Source of the DNA: Lysobacterales bacterium | GTDB lineage: Bacteria > Pseudomonadota > Gammaproteobacteria > Xanthomonadales > SZUA-38 | Direction of reading: 5' to 3' | DNA length: 56,333 nucleotides | Assembly: GCA_030065125.1 (NCBI GenBank) | Contig: JASJDM010000049.1 | Location: 1 to 56,333 of the forward strand | In this document: positions 17,263 through 28,555 of the stretch, piece by piece | Layout of the letters: each line of letters opens with the position of its first letter | Numbering within the stretch: the first letter of the stretch is position 1 | The notes under the pieces: generated by a model | What the model was told of the DNA's origin: nothing | Database searches by the model: none | Seen by the model: only the letters and a program-made list of their open reading frames with translations | Translations under genes and position numbers: made by a program

Positions 17263-18066
17263 TCACCTCCCAACGGGGGCCGTCGGCGTGCCGGACGTGG
17301 CCACGGGATTGCACAGAGGCTCTATTTCAATGTCGTCTACAAAGGTGTGGTCGGTGATGGGCGCCGCCGTGCGGACGCTCCAAGAGTCAACGGCGATTCC
17401 GCCGGAGACGTTTTGCAGCACCGCCGTGGCGTCCAGGTGACTGACCTGCCACCCGGGTGGCTCTGGATCTCCGACGGGCCACATCTTGGCCTGCAGCCGG
17501 GTGTTTTCTGCGTCTTCCTGGTGGACGCGCAATCGCACGCGGTAATTCACGCTCTGTTGCGGCGGCGGAACGGTATTGGTCCCGTTTTGGAGTTCCTGTT
17601 CCCTGCCGTTTTCCTCTTTCCACACGCTGATGCCCGGCCGGCCGCGAAACGTACCTTCAAGAAACACCGCGTACCCTTCGCCCGCCGGTAGAGTCTCATC
17701 CAGGTATCCGCCGTTGGACCGGACGTAGAAGCCCACGCCCTGGGTGGTGGCGTCTTCGAGGCGGAAGGTAAAGCTCAGTTCCACATCCTGGGTATCCACC
17801 GGTGCATACATGCGGGCCAGGGAATAGCCGCCGGGAGTCGGACGAAGCCGCGCGCCGCCGCCCTGGACATCTGCGACGTCGACGCTCCCCACGGCAACCC
17901 AGGGCTCGGGCCACGGATCCCCGTCGTCAAGCGCAAAATTCTCCTGATAGCCGACCTGGCCACAGCGGCTCTCGAAGCCGTCAGCGAAAATCGGCGGATC
18001 GACGCCGGCCTGGACGGCGGACGCCGCGGCCAGAATGAACAGGTGAATCAGTCCTTGGTTCTTCAT
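17263..18066 (-). CDS. Secreted protein with LamG-like region and an N-terminal GFE motif
   Basis: 267 residues from the ATG at 18066 (MKNQGLIHLFILAAASAVQA, a clear signal peptide). The mature protein begins GVDPPIFADGFESRCGQ, which contains the IF-x-x-GFE motif seen in three other proteins of the window. The rest (YQENFALDDGDPWPEPW, DVELSFTFRLEDATTQGVGFYVRSNGG, VNYRVRLRVHQED) resembles concanavalin-type beta-sandwich (LamG/DUF1080-like) domains that bind carbohydrate or adhere. I do not recognise a named family and no catalytic residues are evident. It lies 3' of, and on the same strand as, the 1447-residue secreted protein, 148 bp apart. Confidence 0.7.
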   Translation of the reverse strand: MKNQGLIHLFILAAASAVQAGVDPPIFADGFESRCGQVGYQENFALDDGDPWPEPWVAVGSVDVADVQGGGARLRPTPGGYSLARMYAPVDTQDVELSFTFRLEDATTQGVGFYVRSNGGYLDETLPAGEGYAVFLEGTFRGRPGISVWKEENGREQELQNGTNTVPPPQQSVNYRVRLRVHQEDAENTRLQAKMWPVGDPEPPGWQVSHLDATAVLQNVSGGIAVDSWSVRTAAPITDHTFVDDIEIEPLCNPVATSGTPTAPVGR

Positions 18067-18214
18067 GAATGTCTCCTGATCCCCAGTACGAACGGCAAGT
18101 CTGGCCTCGGTGTCCGGGGGTGAGTACAGAATTTCACCGGGTGGCCCAGAGGGTTGTTGTGTACCCAAAATTTCAGTCAGCCCGGCCATCGCCCATTGCG
18201 GACTCCCGTCGGGT

Positions 18215-21200
18215 TCAGAATGGGCTGACGCCCTCGAAGCCCGACTTGAAGATCTCGCCGGTGGTGATGGCGATGTCGCCCAGGTCGGTGGTCTGCCCTG
18301 CGGTGACGCTGGTACGAATGGGGTTCAGATTCAGGCTGGACCCCATGGCATAGACGTCGTAGTCGCCTGGCACCAGGTCGTCCCACATGAGGCTGCCGTC
18401 TGCTGCTGGATAGGCGGTGAGTTCCTTGCAGTGGGTCAGCGGCACGTCCGCAGCGCAGGCCTGCACCATGGCTTGCGAGGTGCTGCTACCCTTGGCGGGC
18501 GTCCCATCTGGGTTGAACAGCGTCAGCCTGAGCGAAATACCGCCGGTGCTCTGGGGCGGCATGAGGGTAATGGTTTCGGTGACCACCAGTTCCTCGTCGG
18601 CCGGGGGGGTGGCGCCCAGGGCGGACTTGAAGAATCCGACACTGATGGTCATCTCGGTGGGTTCGGTCGCCGCCGGTAGCTGAAGCTGATGGTTGGTGGC
18701 GAACGGAATGCCGTTGCCGGAAGGCAATGTGTTGATGCCGAACCGCATGCTGATGTCTGCGGGATCCTTGTTGTACATGGTGAGGGCCAGATCGATCAGC
18801 GGGTTGCTGGTGCGCGGCGCGCCGTCGTTGATGATGACGTCACCCCAGGGCAGTTCCGGATCCGCGCTGGCCACCTTGCAGAAGATGCGGGTGGGGCGTC
18901 CGGCAATGCCGCGCGCTCCGAACGGTTCCAGTCGATAGCAGTATTCCTGGCCGGCCGTCAGTCCGCGATCGAAGTATTCGCCGGCGGCAATCTCGCTGGC
19001 ATCCAAATTGGCAATGGTCGACAGGGGTCCGCCGCGCGGCCCCCGTTTCAGGGTCAGGCTGTCGTATCCGCTGCTGCGCGGGAGTTTGATCAGGATGCTG
19101 TTGGGGGACAGATCCCCCTGCTGGATCGCGTGGGTGATTTCGTGATCCACCAGTGACAGCTCTGCAGCCTTCACTGCGTCGTCCCGGCCGAAAAGCGGAT
19201 CGCGCCCGCCCAGTACCTCGGAACCGTCCAGCTCGCCGCCGCCGTCGGTGTCGTTGTCGCAGGGGTCGGTGTTTCGCTCATACTCCTGGAAGTTGAACAA
19301 CTGGTCCTCATCGGCGTCCAGGGTGGCGTCCTGGATGCCGGCATCCAGGCATTCGTGCCGATCCTCGTAGCGATTGGGCATGCCGTCGAAATCGGTGTCC
19401 AGGGGCAATTGTCCGGCTACGCTGTCGGCCACGGCCGCGGACTGGTGGCCGATCAGCTCAAATTCCAGGGTGGACTGGCCATCTTCGCTGAGCTGACTCA
19501 GTTTTACGCGCTGCTCGAAGTTGTAGCTGCCGCGTTGGCCAACAGAGAACTCATCGGAGAACCCGGTGGAACTGCCGGTGGGCGACGCAAAGTCAATGAG
19601 GACATAGTTCAATGTAAACGATTCGGTGATCATTCCTTTTTCCCGGTCCTGCTTGTTGCCGGTCGTGCGTTCATTGAAGCCGCCCACTTCGACAAAGTCG
19701 ATCTCCGCTGTGCTGGTCTGGTTGGCGGCATCATTGATCCGCAGCGTCCCTTCGAGTTGCTCGGTTTCGGTCAGCGCGCCCAATTGAGCGGCCCGGTGGA
19801 TCTGGCCGTCGAATTCAAACGGGTCGCCAGCGACAAAATTCGAAATAACCTCGCCCTCGACCTCTGGCAGGTTCAGCCCGGTTTCCAGCCAGGGACCCTG
19901 GGGCAGATGGGTAAAGGCCTGCAGAATCAATTCGCCGCTGGCCTTTTCGTTGGTGTCCAGTTCGATGGTCCAGCGGCCCGCGCTGAGGTCGTTGGGGTTG
20001 TCCAGCGTAATCACGCGGCCGTCGAAGGTCGCGGGGACCGGCTGATCCAACTCGTTGATGACCCTGAGGGCGTCTATCGCTGATACGGTCCGGGCTGCTT
20101 CCCGCGCCGCCTGCACGGCCGGCAACAGCATGCCAACGGCCTGCCTGGGCACGTCAATGGTGAAGCTGACCGTGCTGCTGGGCAGAAATGGGGTGGTGGA
20201 TTCACCGATCTGCTGACGATCCCGACCGCCGCCCAGCTTCAGCATGGCCCGGGCCAGGGCAGCCTGATCCAGGCCATCGGTGGGGTCGTCCGGGATGTAG
20301 CGATAGGTGCCGCCGGTTTCCCGGGCGATTCGCGCCAGCAGGGGTTGGTCGGCGGTCTGGCCCAGCGCAATGGTGTGAATGGTAATGCCGTCATCGATGA
20401 CGCCCTGGGATATGGCGTCCCAGCTCTGGCCGAAGCTCAACGGGCCGTCGCTGAACAGCAGGATTTCCTTGATGGCCGGGCGCTCAACGGGCTCGTCTTC
20501 GGAAAAGCTGGCAAAGGACGTCCGCGCCAGTTCGATGGCGTCGCCCGGGGCGCTTTCCGGCCCCAGCGGCGTCAGTGCGGCCAGCGCTCCCTCGATGGCG
20601 TTCACGTGTGGAGGATTACTCGGCGCCAGGAGTATCGGCAGCCGCGCCTCGAGGGCGTGGGTAATTAAACCCACACGAAAATCCGGGCCGGCGTTGTATT
20701 GGCGCAGGTAATCCATGGCGGCCGCGGTGGCGTCCGCCAGTTTTGGGTTCCCGGCGGGATTACCCATGCTGAGCGACTCGTCCATCAAGATGTAAACCCA
20801 GCGGTTGTCCCGGGGGTTGCGGTGGTATACCGCGTCGGTTACCACGGTTCGGCGATCGCCGATGCTCACCTCCAGATCGTGGGGGCCGGGGTTCGTCTGG
20901 GGCGGATATTCGACGAACAGCATATAGCCATCGCTTGTATTCAGACCGCCCGTTACCGTCGCGGCCTCCCGGCCCACCGCCACCTCGAACTGGAACGGGT
21001 CCAGGTTCTTGATGGGTATGGAACCGCGATTGGGCGGCAGGGTGACCGGTCCAACCGTGCCATAGCTGATGGTCTGGGGCGGTCCGGGGGTAAACGGGTC
21101 CAGCGGGTTCACCAGGGGCAGGTCGGGCCCCAGGGTGTCCAGGCTGTTGCACTCGACGGTCAACTCGCCGACCACTGGGCCCTGGACGCCGGTGGTGGTG

Positions 21201-22558
21201 ACATAGACATTCTCGTAGGGGTTGGGCGGCTGGAAAAACTCCACCGACCATTCTTCATCGACCTTCTTGTAGAACTTGGCCGGACGCTGGCTGCCGATGT
21301 CGCTGCCGCCCTGGCCGGCCACCACGCCCCAGGCCCCGAGCTTCGAAATGCTGACGCCAAAAAACGTCGACGACGGATCGAAATTGACCTTGATCATCCG
21401 GTTGGACGGACATCCCGACACGTCAAAATTGAAGTACTGGACCGCGTAGTGGTCGGTGAGAAAGGTGACCTGGCCGTCCTCGCCGCCGGTGACCGTGTCG
21501 CTGTCGGCAAAACCCACCTCGGCGTACTGGGCCTGGGGGTTGTCGGCCACCTGCTCTTCGTCGCGGTATGAGTAGCGCAGCCGAAACGCGTCGGAGACCG
21601 TGCTCAGGTCCATGTCCTTGATCAGGTTGGCCAGCACGAAGCTGCGAAACTCGCCCAGCAGGGTGCGGCTGGGATCATATTCCTGGATGGTGGCTTCGGT
21701 GATCTCCATGGAGTCGGCGCTGTCGTCCACGGCCAGTGACTGTTCCCACCAGATCACCAGAAAATCGATTCCCCGGATCGGCTCGGCGGTGATGATGCCC
21801 AGCTGTTCCATCAGGTAGGTCCAGAACAGGGCTGCGTCGTAGCTCAGCGTCCACAGGGGTTTATTGGTGTCGGGGAGGACGTCCTTGGACGGGTCGCCAT
21901 AAAGATAGCCCTTCACCTGACCCAGGTAGGTCGCCACGCAGCTGGCCTCCGGGTCGGTGTCCAGGTCCAGGTAGATCTTGTCCTGCAGGGCGCGGGCCTG
22001 GCCTTCGGTGACCCATTTACCCAGTCCGCTGGGCGCTCCGGCAACACTGTAGGCCCGCTGCCATTTGTGCGCGATTTCGTGGCCCAGGATGCCGCGCACA
22101 CAGGAGTTGCTCTTGGTGCGGTAGGTGGGGGCCGGCATGTGGATGGCGTTGGCCCGTGCTGCGCCGTTGTCACAGTCGTCGCCCTCCAGGTTGGCGCAGT
22201 CCCAGTACCAGATGTTGCGGTCACCACCGTTGAAATCCGATTCCAGGAAGCCAAAGGGGGTGCCGACGATCTCGGTATAGCCGTGGTGGTATCCGCGCGG
22301 ATTGCCAACGCTGCTGGGTCCGAGGCGGTCCACCGCCAGGGCGTCGATCAGCAGCTTGACGTTGGGGTAATAGTCACCAATCCTGGTGCCTTCGTCGTCC
22401 ACGCCCTGGTTGGTGGGGTCGTCATCGTTGCGCAGGATGTAGCCGGCGCCGCCGGGGCTGAAGAAGAAATGATCGATATTGGCCGGTGGCGGATCAAGCT
22501 GTGCCGCTGCTGCCGTGGCCAGCAGCACACCTGGAAAAAACGCGATCCATCGTCTCAT
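18215..22558 (-). CDS. Large secreted HExxH / von Willebrand A protein with C-terminal GFE motif
   Basis: 1447 residues. The signal peptide is about 1-19 (ending TAAAAQ). A putative zinc-protease segment has HEIAH at 160-164 and a candidate third ligand in WVTEGQA (Glu185). A vWA domain has its MIDAS in LMDESLSMGN (593-597), with IKEILLFSDGPLSFG further on. Calcium-binding thrombospondin-3-like repeats (DTDFDGMPNRYED, DADEDQLFNFQEYE, DNDTDGGGELDGSE) lie at about 1080-1150. A fibronectin-like stretch follows, and the C-terminus is GEIFKSGFEGVSPF. It is probably a secreted or surface metalloprotease-adhesin; activity is inferred from the motif only. The upstream region carries no obvious regulatory site. 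Confidence 0.75.
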   Translation of the reverse strand: MRRWIAFFPGVLLATAAAAQLDPPPANIDHFFFSPGGAGYILRNDDDPTNQGVDDEGTRIGDYYPNVKLLIDALAVDRLGPSSVGNPRGYHHGYTEIVGTPFGFLESDFNGGDRNIWYWDCANLEGDDCDNGAARANAIHMPAPTYRTKSNSCVRGILGHEIAHKWQRAYSVAGAPSGLGKWVTEGQARALQDKIYLDLDTDPEASCVATYLGQVKGYLYGDPSKDVLPDTNKPLWTLSYDAALFWTYLMEQLGIITAEPIRGIDFLVIWWEQSLAVDDSADSMEITEATIQEYDPSRTLLGEFRSFVLANLIKDMDLSTVSDAFRLRYSYRDEEQVADNPQAQYAEVGFADSDTVTGGEDGQVTFLTDHYAVQYFNFDVSGCPSNRMIKVNFDPSSTFFGVSISKLGAWGVVAGQGGSDIGSQRPAKFYKKVDEEWSVEFFQPPNPYENVYVTTTGVQGPVVGELTVECNSLDTLGPDLPLVNPLDPFTPGPPQTISYGTVGPVTLPPNRGSIPIKNLDPFQFEVAVGREAATVTGGLNTSDGYMLFVEYPPQTNPGPHDLEVSIGDRRTVVTDAVYHRNPRDNRWVYILMDESLSMGNPAGNPKLADATAAAMDYLRQYNAGPDFRVGLITHALEARLPILLAPSNPPHVNAIEGALAALTPLGPESAPGDAIELARTSFASFSEDEPVERPAIKEILLFSDGPLSFGQSWDAISQGVIDDGITIHTIALGQTADQPLLARIARETGGTYRYIPDDPTDGLDQAALARAMLKLGGGRDRQQIGESTTPFLPSSTVSFTIDVPRQAVGMLLPAVQAAREAARTVSAIDALRVINELDQPVPATFDGRVITLDNPNDLSAGRWTIELDTNEKASGELILQAFTHLPQGPWLETGLNLPEVEGEVISNFVAGDPFEFDGQIHRAAQLGALTETEQLEGTLRINDAANQTSTAEIDFVEVGGFNERTTGNKQDREKGMITESFTLNYVLIDFASPTGSSTGFSDEFSVGQRGSYNFEQRVKLSQLSEDGQSTLEFELIGHQSAAVADSVAGQLPLDTDFDGMPNRYEDRHECLDAGIQDATLDADEDQLFNFQEYERNTDPCDNDTDGGGELDGSEVLGGRDPLFGRDDAVKAAELSLVDHEITHAIQQGDLSPNSILIKLPRSSGYDSLTLKRGPRGGPLSTIANLDASEIAAGEYFDRGLTAGQEYCYRLEPFGARGIAGRPTRIFCKVASADPELPWGDVIINDGAPRTSNPLIDLALTMYNKDPADISMRFGINTLPSGNGIPFATNHQLQLPAATEPTEMTISVGFFKSALGATPPADEELVVTETITLMPPQSTGGISLRLTLFNPDGTPAKGSSTSQAMVQACAADVPLTHCKELTAYPAADGSLMWDDLVPGDYDVYAMGSSLNLNPIRTSVTAGQTTDLGDIAITTGEIFKSGFEGVSPF

Positions 22559-22662
22559 GGCGGCCTCCCTCGCGAATGTTGCTCTCCTACCTCTACGAAA
22601 TTCGGCGGGAAAAACGACAAAGGGGACACAAATCCAGCAGCGCTGGAACTCAGGTCAAGAGT

Positions 22663-25125
<2,463 letters not shown>

Positions 25126-25196
25126 TCGATACCCCTTTCCAGGGACATACGAAATTGGCGCGGAGTTGCGTCACGGAGCATGAGTTGCTCATCCCA

Positions 25197-25688
25197 TCAG
25201 TCCGCTGACCCGGAGTCGATCTCAAGCTCATATAGAAACAGGGCACGAACGCGCTTCATGTCACGCTGCACCGTACGCAGCGATACACCTAAAGCGTCGG
25301 CGACCTCTTTGGGCTCCTGGCCCACCAGGTGAACCAGTTCAAATGCCTGCACCGCCCGGGGATCTTCCACCTCTATACGCTCCAGGAATTCGCCCAGCTT
25401 AAGCAGTGCGGCGTCATCGTCCGGCCCTGGAAGGTCCTGGTCCTGCAGGGAGAAATGAAGATCCAGCCCACCTCGCTTCTGCGCCGCAGATCGACGGGAA
25501 AGGTCAATCAGATGATGGCGCATCGCCTTGGCACAGAGCGCATAAAAATGATGGCGGCTCTCGGCATTCATGCCGCTGGCCAGCAGGCGCTCGTACAGGC
25601 TGTGCACCAATGCCGTGGTCTGCATGCCCGCCGCGTTGCCACCGCGCTTGAGCTGCCGGCTGGCAATGCGTTTAAGCTCCGCGTACAC
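25197..25688 (-). CDS. ECF sigma factor (TIGR02999/Sig-70_ECF type), start uncertain
   Basis: From the GTG at 25688 there are 163 residues. Region 2 is visible in SLYERLLASG and AMRHHLIDLSRR, and region 4 in LVHLVGQEPKEVADALGVSLRTVQRDMKRVRALFL, a helix-turn-helix. The homologous frame continues upstream without a stop to 25808 and reads DQRSITQLVNAVSEGEPQAWNHLIPLVYAEL, which is the normal N-terminus of this family. There is no ATG, GTG or TTG between 25689 and 25808; CTG at 25772 is the best candidate. An ATG at 25786 is in the wrong frame by one base. The true protein is therefore probably about 190 residues, made from an unusual start, or there is a sequencing or real frameshift. The kinase gene follows 71 bp later. 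Confidence 0.82.
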   Translation of the reverse strand: MYAELKRIASRQLKRGGNAAGMQTTALVHSLYERLLASGMNAESRHHFYALCAKAMRHHLIDLSRRSAAQKRGGLDLHFSLQDQDLPGPDDDAALLKLGEFLERIEVEDPRAVQAFELVHLVGQEPKEVADALGVSLRTVQRDMKRVRALFLYELEIDSGSAD

Positions 25689-25904
25689 CAGCGGAATCAG
25701 ATGATTCCAGGCCTGGGGTTCGCCTTCGCTGACGGCATTGACTAGCTGGGTGATGGATCGCTGGTCCGACAGATCAAAAACTCCATAGGTAGTGCTGATG
25801 ATAAGCCATCATTTTGGGGTTTGCGCGGTGACGGGCAGGACCTCTGTCACTTGCCGGCCCACGGTCCGGCTGCTGCAATCCCGACTTTTTGTGGATGACT
25901 GCAA

Positions 25905-27641
25905 ATGCGACTGGTATTGGGGTTGGGTCTGATGCTGCTGCCTGTCCTTGCCGCGACGGCCAATGAGGGCCTGGTCGGGCTGTGGGAAGGCAAGCGGATT
26001 GCCGGGCCCGAGGTCCAGGGCAGACTGATCATCAGTCGCAGTGGCGACCAGTGGTCGGCCGACATCTCGGGATACCGGTTGCCGGTGGAGATGCGTGACG
26101 GCCGACTGTCGTTCGAAGCTCCGGGCGGGCGCGGTGGCTTTGCCGGCCGGCTGCGGGGTCTGCAGATCGTGGGGCACTGGACCCAGCCCGGCACCATCAA
26201 CAACGGTATGCCCCATTCGTCGCCGGTGGTGCTGGAGGCTGAGGGTGATGCCACCTGGCGTGGCGCAGTGGTGCCGCTGCTGGACGAGTTTTCCATCTAT
26301 CTGCCGGTATGGGAGAACGACGATGGGTCGCTGGCGGCATTCCTGCGCAATCCCGATCGCGGCTTCGGGGTTTTCTATAACGTCCGCCGGGTAGAGCTGC
26401 ACGGCGACCGGGTACACTGGATCGGGCCGTTCTTCCGGAACGAGGACGAACAGGTGCTGACCGAAGCGACCTACGAGCCGGGTCGCATGGCCGTGAACAT
26501 TCGCGGGAATCTCTACGACCTGCGCAAGGGCAATGAGCACAGCGGGTTTTACGCCCGGGGGAAGGCTCCGCTGCCCTATCGCTATCAGGCGCCGCCGGCA
26601 TTGGACGACGGTTGGAAGACCGGCACCCTGGCCGAAGCAGGCATCGATCAGGCGGCCGTCGGCCGGTTTATTGAGCAGGTCATCCTGCCGCCGGCCGACT
26701 CCATCGACGACCCGTATGTCCACGGGTTTCTGATGGCGCGGTCCGGCAAGCTGATACTGGAGGAGTATTTCCACGGATTTCACCGTGACAAGGCTCACGA
26801 CACCCGGTCCGCCAGCAAGAGCATGGCTTCGGTGCTGGCCGGCGCGGTAGTGCATGCTGAACTGGGCCTTGAGGAACACACACCGGTTTACGCCACGCTT
26901 GATCCGGTTCATACCACCGGCCTGGAGACACCGCTTGACCCGAGACGGACCCGGATGACTCTCAGGCACCTGGTGACCATGTCCTCTGGCCTGGAGTGTG
27001 ACGACGGTGACTCCAACTCCAGGGGCAACGAGGACCGGATGCAATCTCAGCAGGAGCAGCCCGACTGGTATCGCTGGACGGCCACCCTGGACATGGTGCG
27101 GGAGCCCGGCGAAAAAGCGGTTTACTGCACCGGCGGAACGAATCTGATCGGAGCAGTGATCAGGGGCGCCACCGGTCGGACACTGGCCGAGCTCTTCCAC
27201 GAACTGATCGCGGAGCCGCTGGATATCGACAACTACCACCTCAACCTGGCGCCCACCGGTGTTCCTTACCTGGGCGGCGGGGTCTATTGGAAACCCAGAG
27301 ATTTCATGAAGCTGGGCCAGGTGATGCTGGATGGGGGCCGCTGGAATGGTCACCGCATTATCAGTGAAGGCTGGGCTGAGCGTTCTATCTCAACCCAGCT
27401 GGAAATGCAGAACATGGGCTACGGCTACGCCTGGTGGATCATCGAGTACCCGTATCGGGACGGTAAGGTCCAGGCATTTTTTGCGGCGGGCAATGGCGGT
27501 CAGATCGTGATGGGGATTCCTGAGCTGGAGCTCCTGATTGCCTTTTACGCAGGCAATTACAGTCATCCTACCCTGTACCAGATCCAGCGCCGCTTGGTGC
27601 CGGAGTATATTCTCCCGGCGGTGACGCCGGTCGGGCCCTAG
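25905..27641 (+). CDS. Secreted serine hydrolase of the beta-lactamase (class C/PBP-like) family
   Basis: 578 residues with a signal peptide (MRLVLGLGLMLLPVLAATA). Residues about 20-220 form an extra beta-rich N-terminal domain (GLWEGKRIAGPEVQGRL) that I do not recognise. The C-terminal domain (about 230-570) is a beta-lactamase/esterase fold. RSASKSMASVL supplies the S-x-x-K nucleophile pair, YCTGGTNLIG the Tyr motif, and GNGGQIVMG the third motif, which in this family replaces KTG. It is more likely an esterase, amidase or carboxypeptidase-like enzyme than a true beta-lactamase. The ATG at 25905 has only a weak RBS. It is divergent from the ECF/kinase genes. Confidence 0.82.
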   Translation: MRLVLGLGLMLLPVLAATANEGLVGLWEGKRIAGPEVQGRLIISRSGDQWSADISGYRLPVEMRDGRLSFEAPGGRGGFAGRLRGLQIVGHWTQPGTINNGMPHSSPVVLEAEGDATWRGAVVPLLDEFSIYLPVWENDDGSLAAFLRNPDRGFGVFYNVRRVELHGDRVHWIGPFFRNEDEQVLTEATYEPGRMAVNIRGNLYDLRKGNEHSGFYARGKAPLPYRYQAPPALDDGWKTGTLAEAGIDQAAVGRFIEQVILPPADSIDDPYVHGFLMARSGKLILEEYFHGFHRDKAHDTRSASKSMASVLAGAVVHAELGLEEHTPVYATLDPVHTTGLETPLDPRRTRMTLRHLVTMSSGLECDDGDSNSRGNEDRMQSQQEQPDWYRWTATLDMVREPGEKAVYCTGGTNLIGAVIRGATGRTLAELFHELIAEPLDIDNYHLNLAPTGVPYLGGGVYWKPRDFMKLGQVMLDGGRWNGHRIISEGWAERSISTQLEMQNMGYGYAWWIIEYPYRDGKVQAFFAAGNGGQIVMGIPELELLIAFYAGNYSHPTLYQIQRRLVPEYILPAVTPVGP

Positions 27642-27780
27642 TACACGATTCCAGCGCCGAGCCGGGCTTTCCAGGCGAATCCGGCGGAAACAACCCCGGG
27701 GCCGCCATATTTCCTTGAATTCTTTTGCATTTTTCTTCACCCTGCCGAAGGAACAACAACTGCCAGCCCGATCGCCCGGC

Positions 27781-27809
27781 GGTGTGCCCGGTTCGCCAAA
27801 CCGGACACC
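27781..27809. other. Stable hairpin upstream of the second ECF gene
   Basis: GGTGT (27781-27785) pairs with ACACC (27805-27809), and CCGGTT (27788-27793) pairs with AACCGG (27799-27804), around the 5-nt loop CGCCA with a 2-nt bulge. No T-run follows. It lies in the 225-bp gap after the serine hydrolase, 58 bp before the ECF start, and may be a terminator or a leader structure. Confidence 0.4.
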
Positions 27810-27866
27810 CAGGCGTCCGGCTGTACCGTTCCTGCATGCAGCGGGCTCGGCGAATCAGGGAAGAAT

Positions 27867-28433
27867 GTGACTTCAGAAAGCAGTGAATCACCCGGCGGCT
27901 ACGGACTGGACGAGCGGGATGTGGCCAACGGGCTGTTCTCGGACGGTTATCAGGCGCTGCTGTCGATCGCACGCACCAAGCGGCGCCGGGCGGGTTTCGG
28001 AGACACCATGCAGACCAGCGATGTCCTGCACGAAAGTTTCCTGAAGCTCACCGGAAAATCCTTTTGGCAATCACAGGAACACTTCATGCGCACGGCCGCC
28101 CTGGCCATGCGACAGGTCATTGTCGACCATGCGCGGGCCCGGTTGACCGAAAAACGGGGTGAAGGCGTGAAACCCCTGCCCATCGACGAAGTCGAGCGTT
28201 TCGTGGCCGAGTTTGGTGAAACGCCAGAGCAGATCGTCGAGATCGCGGCCTTGATCGAGGATCTGGAGCAAACCAATCCACGCTGGACGCGTATTGTCGA
28301 TGCACGCTATTTCGCCGGCATGACCGAGGTGGAGACCGCCCAGGTTTTGGGATTGTCAGACCGAACGGTCCGCAGGGAGTGGATCAAGGCGCGGGACTGG
28401 CTTGCTCACAAAATGGGCGTTACCGGCAGCTAG
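27867..28433 (+). CDS. ECF sigma factor, TIGR02999-like (second copy)
   Basis: 188 residues from the GTG at 27867, with AGGGAAG six bases upstream. An overlapping ATG at 27865 is followed at once by TGA and can be ruled out. Region 2 covers YQALLSIARTKRRRAGFGDTMQTSDVLHESFLKLTG to FMRTAALAMRQVIVDHARARL, and region 4 covers VDARYFAGMTEVETAQVLGLSDRTVRREWIKARDWL. It belongs to the same broad group as the ECF at 25197 but is clearly divergent from it. No anti-sigma or kinase gene is next to it. The following gene encodes a secreted GFE-motif protein, 122 bp downstream and on the same strand, and could be a target. Confidence 0.85.
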   Translation: MTSESSESPGGYGLDERDVANGLFSDGYQALLSIARTKRRRAGFGDTMQTSDVLHESFLKLTGKSFWQSQEHFMRTAALAMRQVIVDHARARLTEKRGEGVKPLPIDEVERFVAEFGETPEQIVEIAALIEDLEQTNPRWTRIVDARYFAGMTEVETAQVLGLSDRTVRREWIKARDWLAHKMGVTGS

Positions 28434-28555
28434 CCCCGGTCCCGGGTCACCGGATTACCGGGTTCACGCCGACATTCTCGACCACTATTCGCTGATTTGT
28501 GCGTATTGTTCCTGAATGACGTTCTATGCATTGAGAGGCAATGAAGGATCGTAAG

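Noticed and set aside
18215..22558. LLPAVQAAREAAR, the hallmark of planctomycete DUF1559 prepilins, inside the 1447-residue protein
   Set aside because: It lies mid-protein, after the vWA domain, without a prepilin leader or H-x9-DG motif. Probably coincidence, and not evidence for a planctomycete origin.
25809..27353. 514-codon minus-strand frame across the serine hydrolase
   Set aside because: Antisense to a protein with signal peptide and catalytic motifs; high-GC shadow frame.
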